In this document: piece after piece, positions 46,401-57,599 of the stretch
Numbering within the stretch: position 1 is the stretch's first letter
Layout of the letters: every line of letters begins with the position of its first letter
NCBI GenBank assembly: GCA_009809945.1
Contig: WTPW01000022.1
Span: 181,227-245,226 of the forward strand
DNA: 64,000 nt
Source: Gigaspora margarita
Taxonomy: Eukaryota > Glomeromycota > Glomeromycetes > Diversisporales > Gigasporaceae
Direction: 5' to 3'
The notes under the pieces: model-generated
The model's database searches: none
The model's input: only the letters and a program-made list of their open reading frames with translations
Told to the model about the DNA's origin: nothing
Translations under genes and position numbers: made by a program

Positions 46401-48840
46401 AATAGTAATAACGATGAAAATAGTTCACCATCACAAGCAAGGAGAAGACACGTTTGTAGATTACTAAATCCATACCAATCAAAGAGAGAAACTAGTTCAC
46501 CTGAAGTTGATCTTCTTATTGATATAGAACCACGTGAAGACGGATGGTGGGTAATGGCAGAAGATGGTGCAATTAGACAAATGCTTATTAACGTAAGAAT
46601 CTTTTAAAAAATATATATATTTTTTATTCAAATTATTTAACATAATTCAAATTATTTAACACAACTAATTTAATACGACTTTAATAATTTTTTTTTTTTA
46701 TTAATTAGATTGTGGGGTAAGTCACAAACAATATTATTTAATATTAGTTAACTTTTCAAAACTTGCCAAACAACTTGTTAACTTATCAATTTATCAAATT
46801 GTTAACGTTGTTGTCAATATTATATTTTTTTAGTAATGCTCTTAAATTTACGCAACAAGGCTATATTCACATATCACTTGCAACTGTTTCATGTCAACGT
46901 GAAACATGTAAACAATCTTGTTGTCAACATTTACCACCTGATCCAATTGATGAACCGGAACGATTACACGTTCTTTTTACTATAACTGATACCGGTCGTG
47001 GAATTAATCAAGATTTTCTTACTACTCATCTTTTTCATCCATTCACACAAGAAGATCCACTTCAAATTGGTACTGGATTAGGTTTAAGTATTGTTAAATT
47101 ATTAGTAGAAAAAATGGGTGGTAAATTAGATGTTGAGAGTGAAGTTAATGTTGGAACTAGAGTAAGAATTTGGTTGGATTTTGAAAAAGCTAATGAATCT
47201 GATACTGATAGTGAAGATGATACTAGCGTTATAGAGAAAAAGGAATTAAAAAGGAAAGAAAAGGAAATTATATTGAGAGAAATTCAAAATAAATCTGTGA
47301 TGGTAAAAGGTGCAAAAGGAAAACTTAAAGATGTTATACAACGATCTCTCAAAAATTGGTTTAATGTAAAGAATGTAATTCTTGAAGAACGACCTAGTAA
47401 GAAAGATGGAGATTTAGTGATGATACTTAATGAAGATTTAGAAATTTTAAAAACTTTATTGTCAGAAAGTGGAAAGTTTTGTAAAAATAAATCGTCTTGG
47501 TTTAATTCGAATTTAATTCTTGAAGATCCTGATAATTTAAATGCTCCAATTATTTTTGTCACTTCATTGGAAAAACATGGTAAATTTCGAGAAATTATTG
47601 AACATATTCAAGAAGAAATTGAAATGAATTTAAAAACAAAACATCGTAAAGTTGTTATTATTTCAAAACCTATTAGCCCTAGAAAAATAGAAAATGCTAT
47701 TTTATCATGTTTTAATCTTAAATTAGATGTCAAAATTTTACCACCACAAATTATTACGACCCCACCTAATGATGATGATACTTCATCAGATGACACACTC
47801 GTATCTTTACAAACACCAACTAATACACCTCCAACAAGAAATAATCCATTTGAAAATGCACATATCGATTCACAATCATTATTACATCAAAGAACTCCCT
47901 TAATCCATGCAGATACTATGCCAGAAGTATCTTTATCAACATTATCATCTTCACCACCATCCTTGGATAAATTTACACCGACACCAAAATCACGAACTTT
48001 ATCAGCATCACGTTCATTACCTGCAATATCTAATCCTGAATTAGATCTTTCATCAAGATCTGGATTTCGTAGTCCAAGAGTTCTTATAATAGAAGATAAT
48101 GTAGTAAATAGAAAAATTTTATCTACATTTTTGAAAAGTCGAGGAATTGATTTTGAAGAAGCAGAAAATGGTGCTATTGGTGTTCAAAAATATCGTGATG
48201 CATTAGAACAAAAAAGTTCATCTGGTGAACGAGATAAAAAATTTGATGTGGTACTAATGGGTATGTGTTTTTCATTAATCAGTGATAATAATTTTTTTGA
48301 GTTTATAAACTTGAGATAATAATCTTAAATAATATTCTAACTAACTTTTATTCGAATTATTGTTTAATAGATATTCAAATGCCAGTAATGAATGGTAATG
48401 TTGCTACATCTGAAATTAGAAAATTAGAAAGAGAATATTCTCAAAGACTACAAAAATTAAAACAAAGATCTTTAACTGAAACTTTAAAGGATTTATCAAG
48501 AATTCCGACGGGATTATTTCCTAATTTAACAAATTCAACAACAAATTCAACAACAAATTCATCCACAATAAATATTGAACAAACTGATTCATCATTACAA
48601 AATAGATCTTTAATTTTCGCATTAACAGGATTAGCTAGAGAAGAAGATAAAGATATGGCATTTGGAAGTGGTGTTGATGGATTTTTAACAAAACCTGTTA
48701 GTTTAAAAACTTTAGATAAAGTACTTAAAAGATGGTCTGAAAAAGGTGAATTTATTGAAGAATTTCCAGAAATTAAATCACCACCATTATTAATTAATGA
48801 TGATGATAATAATAATATAAAGGATAATCAAGATATTTGA
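43449..48840 (+). CDS. Hybrid histidine kinase, GAF-GAF-HisKA-HATPase-REC
   Basis: Exons are 43449-44695, 44873-46592, 46709-46716 (8 nt), 46834-48260 and 48371-48840. All introns are GT-AG, and the joined length (4872 nt) is a multiple of three, giving about 1623 aa. Residues 1-415 are Ser/Thr/Pro/Asn-rich and probably disordered, with an Asn run at about 355-395. GAF 1 is about 416-540 (SLVNTTHQWFKAENG, SFCGHAIL) and GAF 2 about 575-775. The H-box is VSHELRTPLHG with H787. A His-rich linker lies at 876-890. The N-box is NALKFT (N993), G1 DTGRGI (D1044) and G2 GTGLGLSI. The receiver has EDN, phospho-Asp D1468 in VLMDIQMPVMNG and LTKPV (K1575). All phosphotransfer residues are present, so it should pass phosphate from H787 to D1468 and on to an HPt protein. 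The first 26 residues are hydrophobic; a downstream ATG at 43527 (MSSLKDSV) would remove them and is a plausible start. Confidence 0.92.
46709..46716 (+). other. Inferred 8-nt microexon of the histidine kinase
   Basis: Exon 2 ends with LIN followed by GTAAGA. The next large exon must start with a single T before NALKFT. A direct splice would give a stop. Between them, an ATTAATTAG acceptor precedes ATTGTGGG and a perfect GTAAGT donor. Using these 8 bases gives LIN-IVG-NALKFT, the usual histidine-kinase N-box context, and keeps the frame. No transcript was available. Confidence 0.8.
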
Positions 48841-49424
48841 GAAAAAGAATTTTTTTTTTTTTTTTTAAAGTATAGATAATATGTAATTATATATAATTTT
48901 GGGTGGGTAAAAAAAAAATCGTATTATTACTCTTACCTATTAGTTAGTTAAAATGCTTGCATTTTTCATTCATTTGTTTAGATGTTTTTTTTTTTAAATG
49001 TATATTTTTGTTTTTATAAAAAAAAAAACTTTTTAATATTATATCTATATATAACATAATATATTCCTTCAATGCATTATATAAATCTAGTTTCGATATA
49101 TAAAATTTACCTATATATACAGTATATATATATATATATATACATAAATTATATTTGTACAATCTTAAATTTTTACATCAATATTTAATAAAAACGGCAT
49201 TACTTAGATACATAAAAATTATGATTACTATTATAAAATATATATCAATATGAATAATGAATATGAATACGTAAGCTCACTTATACTTTCGTTTTTTTTT
49301 CGTTTTTCCGGGTTTTGAATATTTTTGTTTTTCATTATCATATGATACTACAGTATTATCTCTCCTGTTCATATTTATTGAGGCATTCCGTACCGGTACA
49401 AATATTTTGGTTTTAACGCACTAA
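48841..49424. other. Intergenic region after the histidine kinase
   Basis: AT-rich with several T and A homopolymers and a TATATA run near 49125-49142. No gene and no clear terminator motif. Confidence 0.4.
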
Positions 49425-49891
49425 CTTGAATGTGTGCCAGGTTTGTGGCGCAGCAAAAGTTCGTTTAGGGTCAGATTTAGATGTTAGAGTGATACAAATC
49501 GATTAAAAATTTTCAATCGATTAGTTGATAGATCATTTTATCAAACTAATCGATTAGTTGAATAAATAATAAACGAAACTTGGTAAAATACACGTAAGGC
49601 AGCAGTAGCGGGTTGATATTCTGTTGATTGACCAATCGATTAGTCGATTAATCGATTTATTATTGTCAACTTTAGCATCATCACTAGTTAGAGGGAGTAA
49701 TTTAATATAGCAAAATTGCTCAACGAAACCTTTTTATTAGATCACTAAAGGTGGATTCATATGCTTGTTTTTGAGAAATAAGCGAGTTTTTACAAAACGG
49801 ACGTTTTTTTTTTTTTTGAATTTTCTCTAACATGTTATGAATACGATTCATAGTTCATGAAACTGCGCCACAAACCTGGAACACATTCAAG
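49425..49891. mobile_element. TIR element upstream of the F-box/LRR gene
   Basis: CTTGAATGTGTGCCAGGTTT at the left and the inverse of CTTGAATGTGTTCCAGGTTT at the right, continuing through GTGGCGCAG, give terminal repeats of about 29 bp with one mismatch. Outward similarity (GCACT) continues a little further, so the true ends may be up to 10 bp out. The interior contains clusters of ATCGATTAG words (49495-49670). The element ends 185 bp before the next ATG. Confidence 0.65.
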
Positions 49892-50076
49892 CAGTGCGGT
49901 TTTAGCCAGCATTAAGAATTAGGTGGTAATTCTGGTACTTTATTAAATTCTTTTATCGTCAATAGGAATTCAATCATCATGTGACTGATAAACATTTTCA
50001 CATCAGTTAAAGGAGACGTGTTGTGTTTTCATTCTACATCCTTTTTTTTTTTTTACCCGTTTAAAAAAAAATAATA

Positions 50077-51591
50077 ATGTTACCAAACGAATGTTTTTTC
50101 GAAATACTTAATAACCTTCAGGAAGATTATAAAAGTTTATTTTCATGCCTTTTTGTAAGCCGTCAGTGGTGTAGATTTATTGTACCAATATTATGGAGTA
50201 ACCCAACAGACTTTATAATTGATAAAAGACTTATAAAAATCTATCTTTTATCATTAAATGCTGAAGAAAAAACTCTATTAATTCCTTTTAAAATTATTCT
50301 TCCAAGTTATCAAAAACTATTATTTGAGTATGCAAGTTATACCAAATCTGTTGGCATTTTTCTAACCGAAGGAATTAAAAATTGGATTATTGATGAAGGT
50401 TATGGAACCGATATATCAAATTATTCAATTCCTATTGATAATCATAGTGTTAATGAAGATGAATCCATAAGTGCCGTTAAATGTTCTTTGGTTACTATGT
50501 TTCTAAGAACAAGTAAAAAACTTGGATTTTTATCACTCGACAAAACTATTAATAAAATAATCTTTGAGAGTCTCTATCTAAACACCACTGTTATCTACTT
50601 ACGTTTCTTCGCAATTCATTTTGATTCCAAAGAAATAAAAGAATTGATAAAAATTATTGCCAAAAATACTACTTTAACTTCTTTGGGTCTCTCTAGTAAT
50701 TATCTTGGTTCTGAGGAAGGGAAAGCACTAGCTGAAGCTATTTGTAAGAACACTACTCTAACCTATTTAAATATTGGTGGAAATCGACTTGGTTTTGAGG
50801 GCGGAAAAGCATTAGCAAAGGCTCTTTGTAAAAATTCCATTTTAACTTCATTAGATATTAGTCATAATAATATTGGATTTGAAGGAGCAAAGGCACTAGC
50901 AGAGGCTCTTCGTGTCAACACCACTCTGACTTCATTGATGGTTTCTAATAATCAACTTGGTTCTAAGGGTGTAGATGTATTAATGGAAAGTCTTTATAAA
51001 AACAATACATTGACTTCTTTAGATATCTGTAATAATAAAATTGATTTTGAAGGAGTAAACGTTTTAGCAAAGGTTCTTTGCACAAACACTTCTCTAACTT
51101 TTTTATATCTTTCCTATAACGACCTTGGTCCTAATGGAGGAAAAGCATTAGCAAGCGCACTTTGTACTAATGCTACTTTGACTTACTTAAATCTTTGTGA
51201 AAATCAAATTGACTCTGAAGGAGGAAAAGCATTAGCAGAAGCTCTTTGTATGAACACTGCTTTAACTTTCTTAGATCTTTCTTATAATAAACTTGGTTCT
51301 GTGGGAGGGAAAGCGTTGGCAGCGGCCCTTTGTGTAAACACTATTCTTACTTCCTTAATTATTGACCATAACTACATTGGTTATAAAGGAGGAGAAGCGT
51401 TAGCACAAGCTCTTTGTGTAAATACTACTCTAATTTATTTAGATATTGCTTTTAATGAACTTAATTTTGAAGTCGAAAAATCTTTAGAAGAAGCTCTCCG
51501 CAAAAATACTACATTAAACTTTTTGTATTGTTATGGTAATCAATTCAGATTTAATAACTTTATCTCTTTAAAAGCATGTGTCGTCGTATAA
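50077..51591 (+). CDS. F-box/leucine-rich repeat protein
   Basis: Single exon, 504 aa, with ATG after an A-rich leader. Residues 1-45 form an F-box-like motif (MLPNECFFEILNNLQ, then SLFSCLFVSRQWCRFIVPIL with W at the end). Residues about 195-500 are ten complete and one partial ribonuclease-inhibitor-type leucine-rich repeats of 28 residues, with consensus NTTLTSLDLSNNxLGxEGGKALAEALC. F-box proteins link targets to an SCF (Skp1-cullin) ubiquitin ligase and the LRR arc binds the target. Repeats are very alike, suggesting recent internal amplification. The region between (45-195) is family-like but without named motifs. No frameshift. The RI-type LRR alone also resembles NLRC3-like proteins, but there is no NACHT domain. 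Confidence 0.88.
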   Translation: MLPNECFFEILNNLQEDYKSLFSCLFVSRQWCRFIVPILWSNPTDFIIDKRLIKIYLLSLNAEEKTLLIPFKIILPSYQKLLFEYASYTKSVGIFLTEGIKNWIIDEGYGTDISNYSIPIDNHSVNEDESISAVKCSLVTMFLRTSKKLGFLSLDKTINKIIFESLYLNTTVIYLRFFAIHFDSKEIKELIKIIAKNTTLTSLGLSSNYLGSEEGKALAEAICKNTTLTYLNIGGNRLGFEGGKALAKALCKNSILTSLDISHNNIGFEGAKALAEALRVNTTLTSLMVSNNQLGSKGVDVLMESLYKNNTLTSLDICNNKIDFEGVNVLAKVLCTNTSLTFLYLSYNDLGPNGGKALASALCTNATLTYLNLCENQIDSEGGKALAEALCMNTALTFLDLSYNKLGSVGGKALAAALCVNTILTSLIIDHNYIGYKGGEALAQALCVNTTLIYLDIAFNELNFEVEKSLEEALRKNTTLNFLYCYGNQFRFNNFISLKACVVV

Positions 51592-52049
51592 ATGTTACAT
51601 TAATATATTTTGAGATGAAAAATATATATATATATTTGCTTATTAACTTTTAACAATAAACAAGGAATATTGGCTTATAAGGTGTTGCAAAAGATATTTT
51701 TTGTCGTGTACTTGTTATTATTTCTTAGAATTTATTGTATTAAACCATTCAAAATTATTAAAGCTCCCCTTATATGCATCTATTATAATCGTTATTATCT
51801 TAAAAAATTTTTGAAATAATAACTTATGTATATAATGTCTTTCAAACTATCTTTTTTTTTTTAAAAGGTTTTATTTACAAATTTATGTAGTATAAATTTA
51901 TCACTATATAATCTTAAGCAGTTTTAAGTACATATATATATATTAATATTTCATCCAATTTAATTAATTCTGATAAATTACTCCACCATTCTGTAAGGAT
52001 TTTCATAAGTTTCATTACTAATGGACAATTTTCTGGTTCTCTTTCCTAA
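51592..52049. other. Intergenic region between F-box/LRR gene and relic E
   Basis: AT-rich with no coding sequence. The F-box/LRR 3' end must lie here, but no signal can be assigned. Confidence 0.4.
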
Positions 52050-53045
52050 CATTCTTCACCAAGATTACGTGTTCTCAATAACTATTTTGGCCGCGATTTG
52101 AAGTTGTATTCCAAATTTTTGATTATAAGATCCGTATAAGTTTCTGGTGCTAAATACAGTAAAATTCCTGACACTCCAAACTGCAATATAAACGTTATGT
52201 AATTTAAATCACCTTGTAAGTATTGCCGCTATGCAAATCTCGATGAATAAGTTCTCGAGATGTAATACAGTAATAATTAAATTGTTATTGAATATTTGGG
52301 GTCTTTGCCTATGTCTCATAACTTGATTTTCAAGGAAAAGACCCTATTTGTTTCCGTTCTCTAAATTATTTATTTATTAGAAAGAAAATCTAGTATATAG
52401 TTTATAATGACAATATAAAATAGCTTACATATTATACCATTCGTTGGCTTTTTGTATTTCGATAATAATACCCAACTTCTTCTCTACAGGTTTTTGATAA
52501 TAATGAGTGTTTTATGTTCATTCTTCTCAACTCCAATTCCTTCATGATCCCAATGACCAACATTATTTGTTCTCAAAGCATTCCTTCTATCTGCAGATTT
52601 TTTTGATAATAAATGTCACGGATGGATGATGGTGAAATTTAATCTATTTTATATACAATTTTTAAAAATTTTTCGGGTCTTTTTTGTCCGCTTTTTTTTT
52701 TTATGGTTGAGTTAGGTTTTAGAGTTAGAATTATTAATAAAAGAGTATAGATGAATTTTGTAGAGCTTATATTATTAAATTGAGACCACCAAATTTCATC
52801 ATCATCCGATTTCACGACATTAAATGAATGCCTTATGCATCAACACCAATTTCATTTTCATAACAATATCCAATCTGAAAGATTCAACTAACGTTTCCAT
52901 TTTTACTGATTTTGGTAATAAATGAATGTCTTATGTTCTTTCTTTTCAATTCCTATCCCATACTGTATTGATAATCGTATCCAAGATCATAAAGATCTAA
53001 TTACCAGATTTTTTTTAAATGGGTTATTATAAATTTTCATTTTAC
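52050..53045 (-). pseudogene. Decayed Sel1-repeat/kinase relic E
   Basis: Minus-strand sequence starts at MKIYNNPFKKN (about 53041) and shows Sel1 fragments (LGYDYQY, GIGIEKKEHKTFIYYQ, NNVGHWDHEGIGVEKNEHKT) with frame breaks and stops. At its 3' side an ELIHRDLHSGN kinase loop and LAPETY motif are visible (about 52140-52260). Most of the linker and N-lobe is missing. A 206-bp element (52614-52819) is inserted into a Sel1 repeat. The order and strand match a complete former family member that is older than A-D. Confidence 0.75.
52614..52819. mobile_element. MITE-like insertion in relic E
   Basis: It begins TGTCACGGATGGATGATGG and ends with the inverse of TGTCGTGAAATCGGATGATG, followed inward by TGAAATTT on both sides. 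The Sel1 coding motif ATAAATGAATGCC is split at this point. A short TAAA repeat flanks it. Length is 206 bp, non-coding. Confidence 0.65.
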
Positions 53046-54505
53046 TAATTACTTTTTAAACTAACCAATATTCCGTTTTCCAGTACCACGGTTTTATAGG
53101 ATAATAAAAACTTATTGTAAAACATATAATACAGCAATATCGAGGATTTGATATGTTTGAAAATTAGCTGTCGTGATGAAGATTTATAATAAGATAAAAA
53201 TCCATTCTTAGTTTTGTTATTAATGAGATAAAAATCATTCTTAGTTTTGTTATTATAGAATAAAAAAGCCATTCCTATTTTGTTGTTATAAGATAAAAAA
53301 CCATTCTTAGATTTATTATTAATAAGTTAAAAAGTAGCTTTATTTTATGGTTCATATTACTTTTGAGAGTTAATATTGGTAATGCTTCGATCTTATTCCT
53401 TAAGTAAAATCTGAATACTACTCTGTGCGTAATCCGAATCTGGATAAATCTGGATTCTATATGAATTACTAGTATGATAGATGGCATTTCGTGCCACTCA
53501 TCCTGCTCAATACTGTAATTCAGTGATAGATTATGAATTTGGCTACAAATGCTAATATGAAGCTATTTATGTCGGTAAATTTAAATTATAGTATATTTTT
53601 AAAGGGTGCTGTTAGGCATCTTCCGGGAGTAATGTTTGCAGTCGATTATTGCTTAGTCGATTTTATCGACTAAGTCGAATTAGTTAACCGATTTTTGAAA
53701 AAAATCGACTTAATCGATTTTATCGACTTAGCCAGTTTTACCCAATCAAAATGCGGCAAAATTGCTATATAGTTTCTATTAGGTATACAAGTCGCGATAT
53801 CGCGATGATGCAGTAATGCATGAGTTCATGTATTTCTCCTTATAAACAATAATGTAATAAAGAAACACGAATAATAAACTTTTACTCTATAATATGATAA
53901 AATTTTGCCCTTTCGTTGCATAATGAATAACCTTAATTCACCATGCAATATTTATGATAATTCTATTTCCAAGTTTAGAGCAGATATGCAGAAATCCTTA
54001 CAAAAAATTTATTTAGACAGTTCTTCCATTTATTTGTATAGGCCACAATGTAATAAAGATGTGTAATTGTGTGTATTTATTTTTCTTTATTCTGATATAA
54101 ATATTGCCAAGGGAAATGAGACTTCATGCTTTTGAATTCAGCCCTATTAGTACTATTAGTAACATATATGATTAGATTTTTTATAGAATAAATCTGATAA
54201 AAAAATAATAAACTTGAAAGCCTGAAGCTAATTTTTACTTGGTAACTTTCAGATTGAATTTAATCTCTAAATGAATACAGTAGCAATAATTGTAAATAAA
54301 CATTCATAACAATTTAATACTTTTATACATGCATATTTCACTTATATATGTAGAATATAGTGCACTAGGACCTCGAATAATCTATGTGAGCTTATATTTG
54401 GGCATCATAGTAAATTTTTTTTTTGTTAGCACTTTTATATTGATATATATCAAATATTAGATAACAATTTTAGGATTTTTTATCTCTTTCTGAAATACAA
54501 CATTC

Positions 54506-54541
<36 letters not shown>

Positions 54542-54624
54542 AATTACTGTATCTGTATTATAAGCTATTATTTTTTAATCTTTAGGTATCATGCACTGTA
54601 TCATATATATGTACTATATATAAA
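53046..54624. other. Gene-free region
   Basis: 53150-53340 has a repeated AAAA-CATTCTTAGTTTTGTTATTA motif about three to four times. 53640-53735 has clustered TCGATTTTATCGACTTAG words. 54508-54538 is an A run. No supported gene; open frames 53045-53272 and 53275-53487 (minus) follow the repeats. Confidence 0.4.
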
Positions 54625-55664
54625 GGTGGCTGCTATTCATACCCAAATCAAAAATTTTAAAATTTTTTTCAAATTTTGAGTGAAGAAATCCTGACAACCA
54701 CCAAGTCAAATTTGATGGAATTTTTTATATGGATTCTATAGATCTATAGAGTTCAAAAAAAAAATTTTTTTATTGAATTTGACTTGCTGGTTGTCAAGAT
54801 ATTTTTGCTCAAATTTCAAAAAATTCAAAATGTCTATCAAAATAGAAGCTGCACAAAATTTTTCAAACTTTGAGCAAAGATATCTCAACAACCACCAAGT
54901 CAATTTCAATAAATATTTTTCTTTGAATCCGTTGAATCTATAGAATTCAAATAAAAAAAGGTCACGAATTTGACTTGGTAGTTGTCAAGATATCTTCACT
55001 CAAAGTTTGAAAAAATTTGGTGCAGCTTCTATTTTGATAGACTTTTTGAATTTTTTGAAATTTTGAGCGATGATATCTAGGCAATCAAATTCAATAAACT
55101 GTTTTTTTTCTTTGAATTCTATGGATTTAGAGTCCAAATAAACAAAGTTCATCGAATTTGACTTAGTGTTTATTAAGATACCGTATTTTCGCGTAATAAC
55201 GCGTCATTTTGAGCACATACGCGTTATTTCGAGTACGCGCATGCATTATTCTGACTAAAGGGCTTGTCATCTGACATATGAAACCATTTATGTAATCGAC
55301 TACTTTACATTGATCCAAACATACGTGTTATTTCGGGACGCGCATGGGGAAGTCATACATCTTATTTTTATATATGATACGATTTTCTAAATAAACTCAT
55401 GAGCGTTATTACGCGAAAATATGGAAAAAATTTTTGCGCAGCGTCTATTTTGATAGACGTTTTGAATTTTTTGAAACTTTTGAACGGATATCTTGACAAC
55501 CACCAATAAAATTTTTTTTTCTTTGAATCCTATGTAACTGTAGAATCCATATAAAAAATATCCATCGAATTTGACTTGGTAGTTGTCAGGATATCTTCGT
55601 TCAAAATTTGAAAAAAAATTTGATTTACAGGAATAGCAAATTTGGGGTATGAATAGCAGCCGCC
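54625..55664. mobile_element. Foldback element with 8-bp target duplication
   Basis: The 1040-bp element has ends GGTGGCTGCTATTCATACCC and the inverse of GGCGGCTGCTATTCATACCC. It is flanked by TATATAAA on both sides (54617-54624 and 55665-55672). The flank is AT-rich, so part of that match could be chance. Inside, a motif of about 100 bp (ACAACCACCAAGTCAAATT, then GATGGAATTTTTTAT, then CTATAGA) recurs about six times in alternating orientation and can form stacked stems. The element 55181-55424 is inserted within it. No coding capacity. Confidence 0.8.
55181..55424. mobile_element. Nested MITE with CCGTATTTTCGCG ends
   Basis: CCGTATTTTCGCGTAATAAC at the left and the inverse of CCATATTTTCGCGTAATAAC at the right, 244 bp. 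The left flank is TA; the right flank is AA, so the TA duplication is not conserved. The termini match the element at 27892-28153. A small part of the host element next to the right end seems deleted. Confidence 0.7.
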
Positions 55665-55672
55665 TATATAAA

Positions 55673-57599
55673 AATCTATTATGAATTTAAAACCCTATTA
55701 TAAACCTAAAAACCTATTATGAACATAAAAAATTTAGGTCCCAAAAACCTATTATGAACCTAAAACTTAGATTTCTAAAACTAGAAACCAGATTTCTAGG
55801 TTCTGAACCTAGGATGGCGGAAAGTGATTATTTTATAACTTATTAGACTGTTTAAAGTTAACATTATTTTTTTCGTATTTACAGAAGGGGGAGAGAGGAA
55901 ATATTAAATAAACATAAAAATTAAACTTAATGTGCTGAGAAATCTCGGGCGTAAACCGAAAAATCCCAGCTCTATGTTGGCTATCATATCGATCGAACTT
56001 TATTTTCTATATGTTTAATAAGTTCGGGAGATGGGAGTAGCATTAAACGAATTTTCAGCTGCAAACGGCCTTAATGCAAATAAAAAACTAAGCGGAAAAT
56101 GGAATAGTCTACAATTACACTCTTTATAGGGGATTGGTTCCATGAATGACATTTTTTAAAAATTCGCTATATAGCTTTATTAGTAAACTCATTGTATCGA
56201 GAGATAATTTTATATAGGCTGCTTTTGTGTCTAATCTCACTGTATCAAAATTTTAATTAATTACATCGAGAGTTCAAAGTAACAAGAATGACTTGTATTT
56301 TGAACTCTCAAGTAGTATTGAAATGATAAAGAATGGGTTTTAAAAAGAGCAATAATTCATGTTTATGCATATCAAAAAATACGAAAATAAATTAAAATTT
56401 TCTAATTCTAATGGAATTATCATAATTTATTTACGAAAATACGTATAAAGTTACGCCAGACCTGTTTTCCATAATAATTTTAAGCTTACACCACTATTCC
56501 ATTTCATTTGCTAGAATACAAAAATTAGACTGAATGAAAAAGTTTGTTCAACTATATGAAAACTGGTATTTCTAATCGATGCTTTTAACATTAACAGTCT
56601 CCATCACCAATTCTATTGTATTTTATATAACTTTAAATTGGATATAGCATAAAATAGTTAGGCGAAACCTGAAAATTTCGCGATGGTGAAATGCGACACC
56701 TATTTTCGTCTTTCGCCGTTTTAAAATTTTAAATGTAAGATGACGAAGCTGTCACATCTGAATTATATTTACAGGTTTGTGGACAATAATATTATGATCT
56801 AGCAATTTTTTTTTAAGCAAATTATTTCGTTGATTGTATTTAAATACAAAGAATAGGCTTACCTTTTTAACTTTAACAGATTTAATTTTCATTGATGTTA
56901 AGCACTTCAAAAAAATGTTATAAAGATCCGAATCTTTATCAATGAATAAGCTGATACAGTAGTTTGTTTATATCAGCTGAATTCTTGTCCACAAATAAAA
57001 AGCTACAAATAGAAAGACACAAATAGATAATGGAACAAATGTTGAAAAATATTTATGAAATGAAAACTGTTTTATTAAACATTTTTTTACCAAATTAAAT
57101 ATAGAAAATATAGCAATGTTAAGAGTTTATTATTCTATGAACTATATTAGGAAAGTTAAATGTTAATTCTGCAATAGAGCGGAAGAAATTAAGTCCAACT
57201 AAGGTTGAGCCGAATACTTTCAATAAATTCATTGTGCCAAAAGTACAAAATCGAAGGTCCTACCGAAAAGTAAATCATTACAGCTGTTCTCATATATTCT
57301 AGGACAATGATAAAAATTGACCGATGATTATTTAATCGGATTTGATAAATTAATGTTATCGTTATTACAATTGATGTCGTAAATTTGGGATATTGTTGAT
57401 GACAGAATCGGTAAGTTTTTGAATTCAGCAAAAGTTGGTTATTTATTTATTCTAGCAACTTGCCGATAATATATACTTATTATTATTGTTACTGGTCAAA
57501 TATAAAACTTATTCATTGCTCTGTAATTGAGATAAAATTTGGAAAGCTTGATAGCTCGAGTATTACAGTAATAAAGCCTTAGCAAGTTTTCCGTAGATC
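55673..57599. other. Gene-free region
   Basis: A run of AACCTAAAAACCTATTATGAA-like units occupies 55690-55800. No recognised gene. Small open frames, such as 57189-57431 (minus), are unsupported. Confidence 0.4.

Noticed and set aside
54508-54540. Poly-A run as a retroposon tail (also 37797-37827)
   Set aside because: No gene-like sequence precedes it and no target duplication is visible; homopolymers of this size are frequent here.
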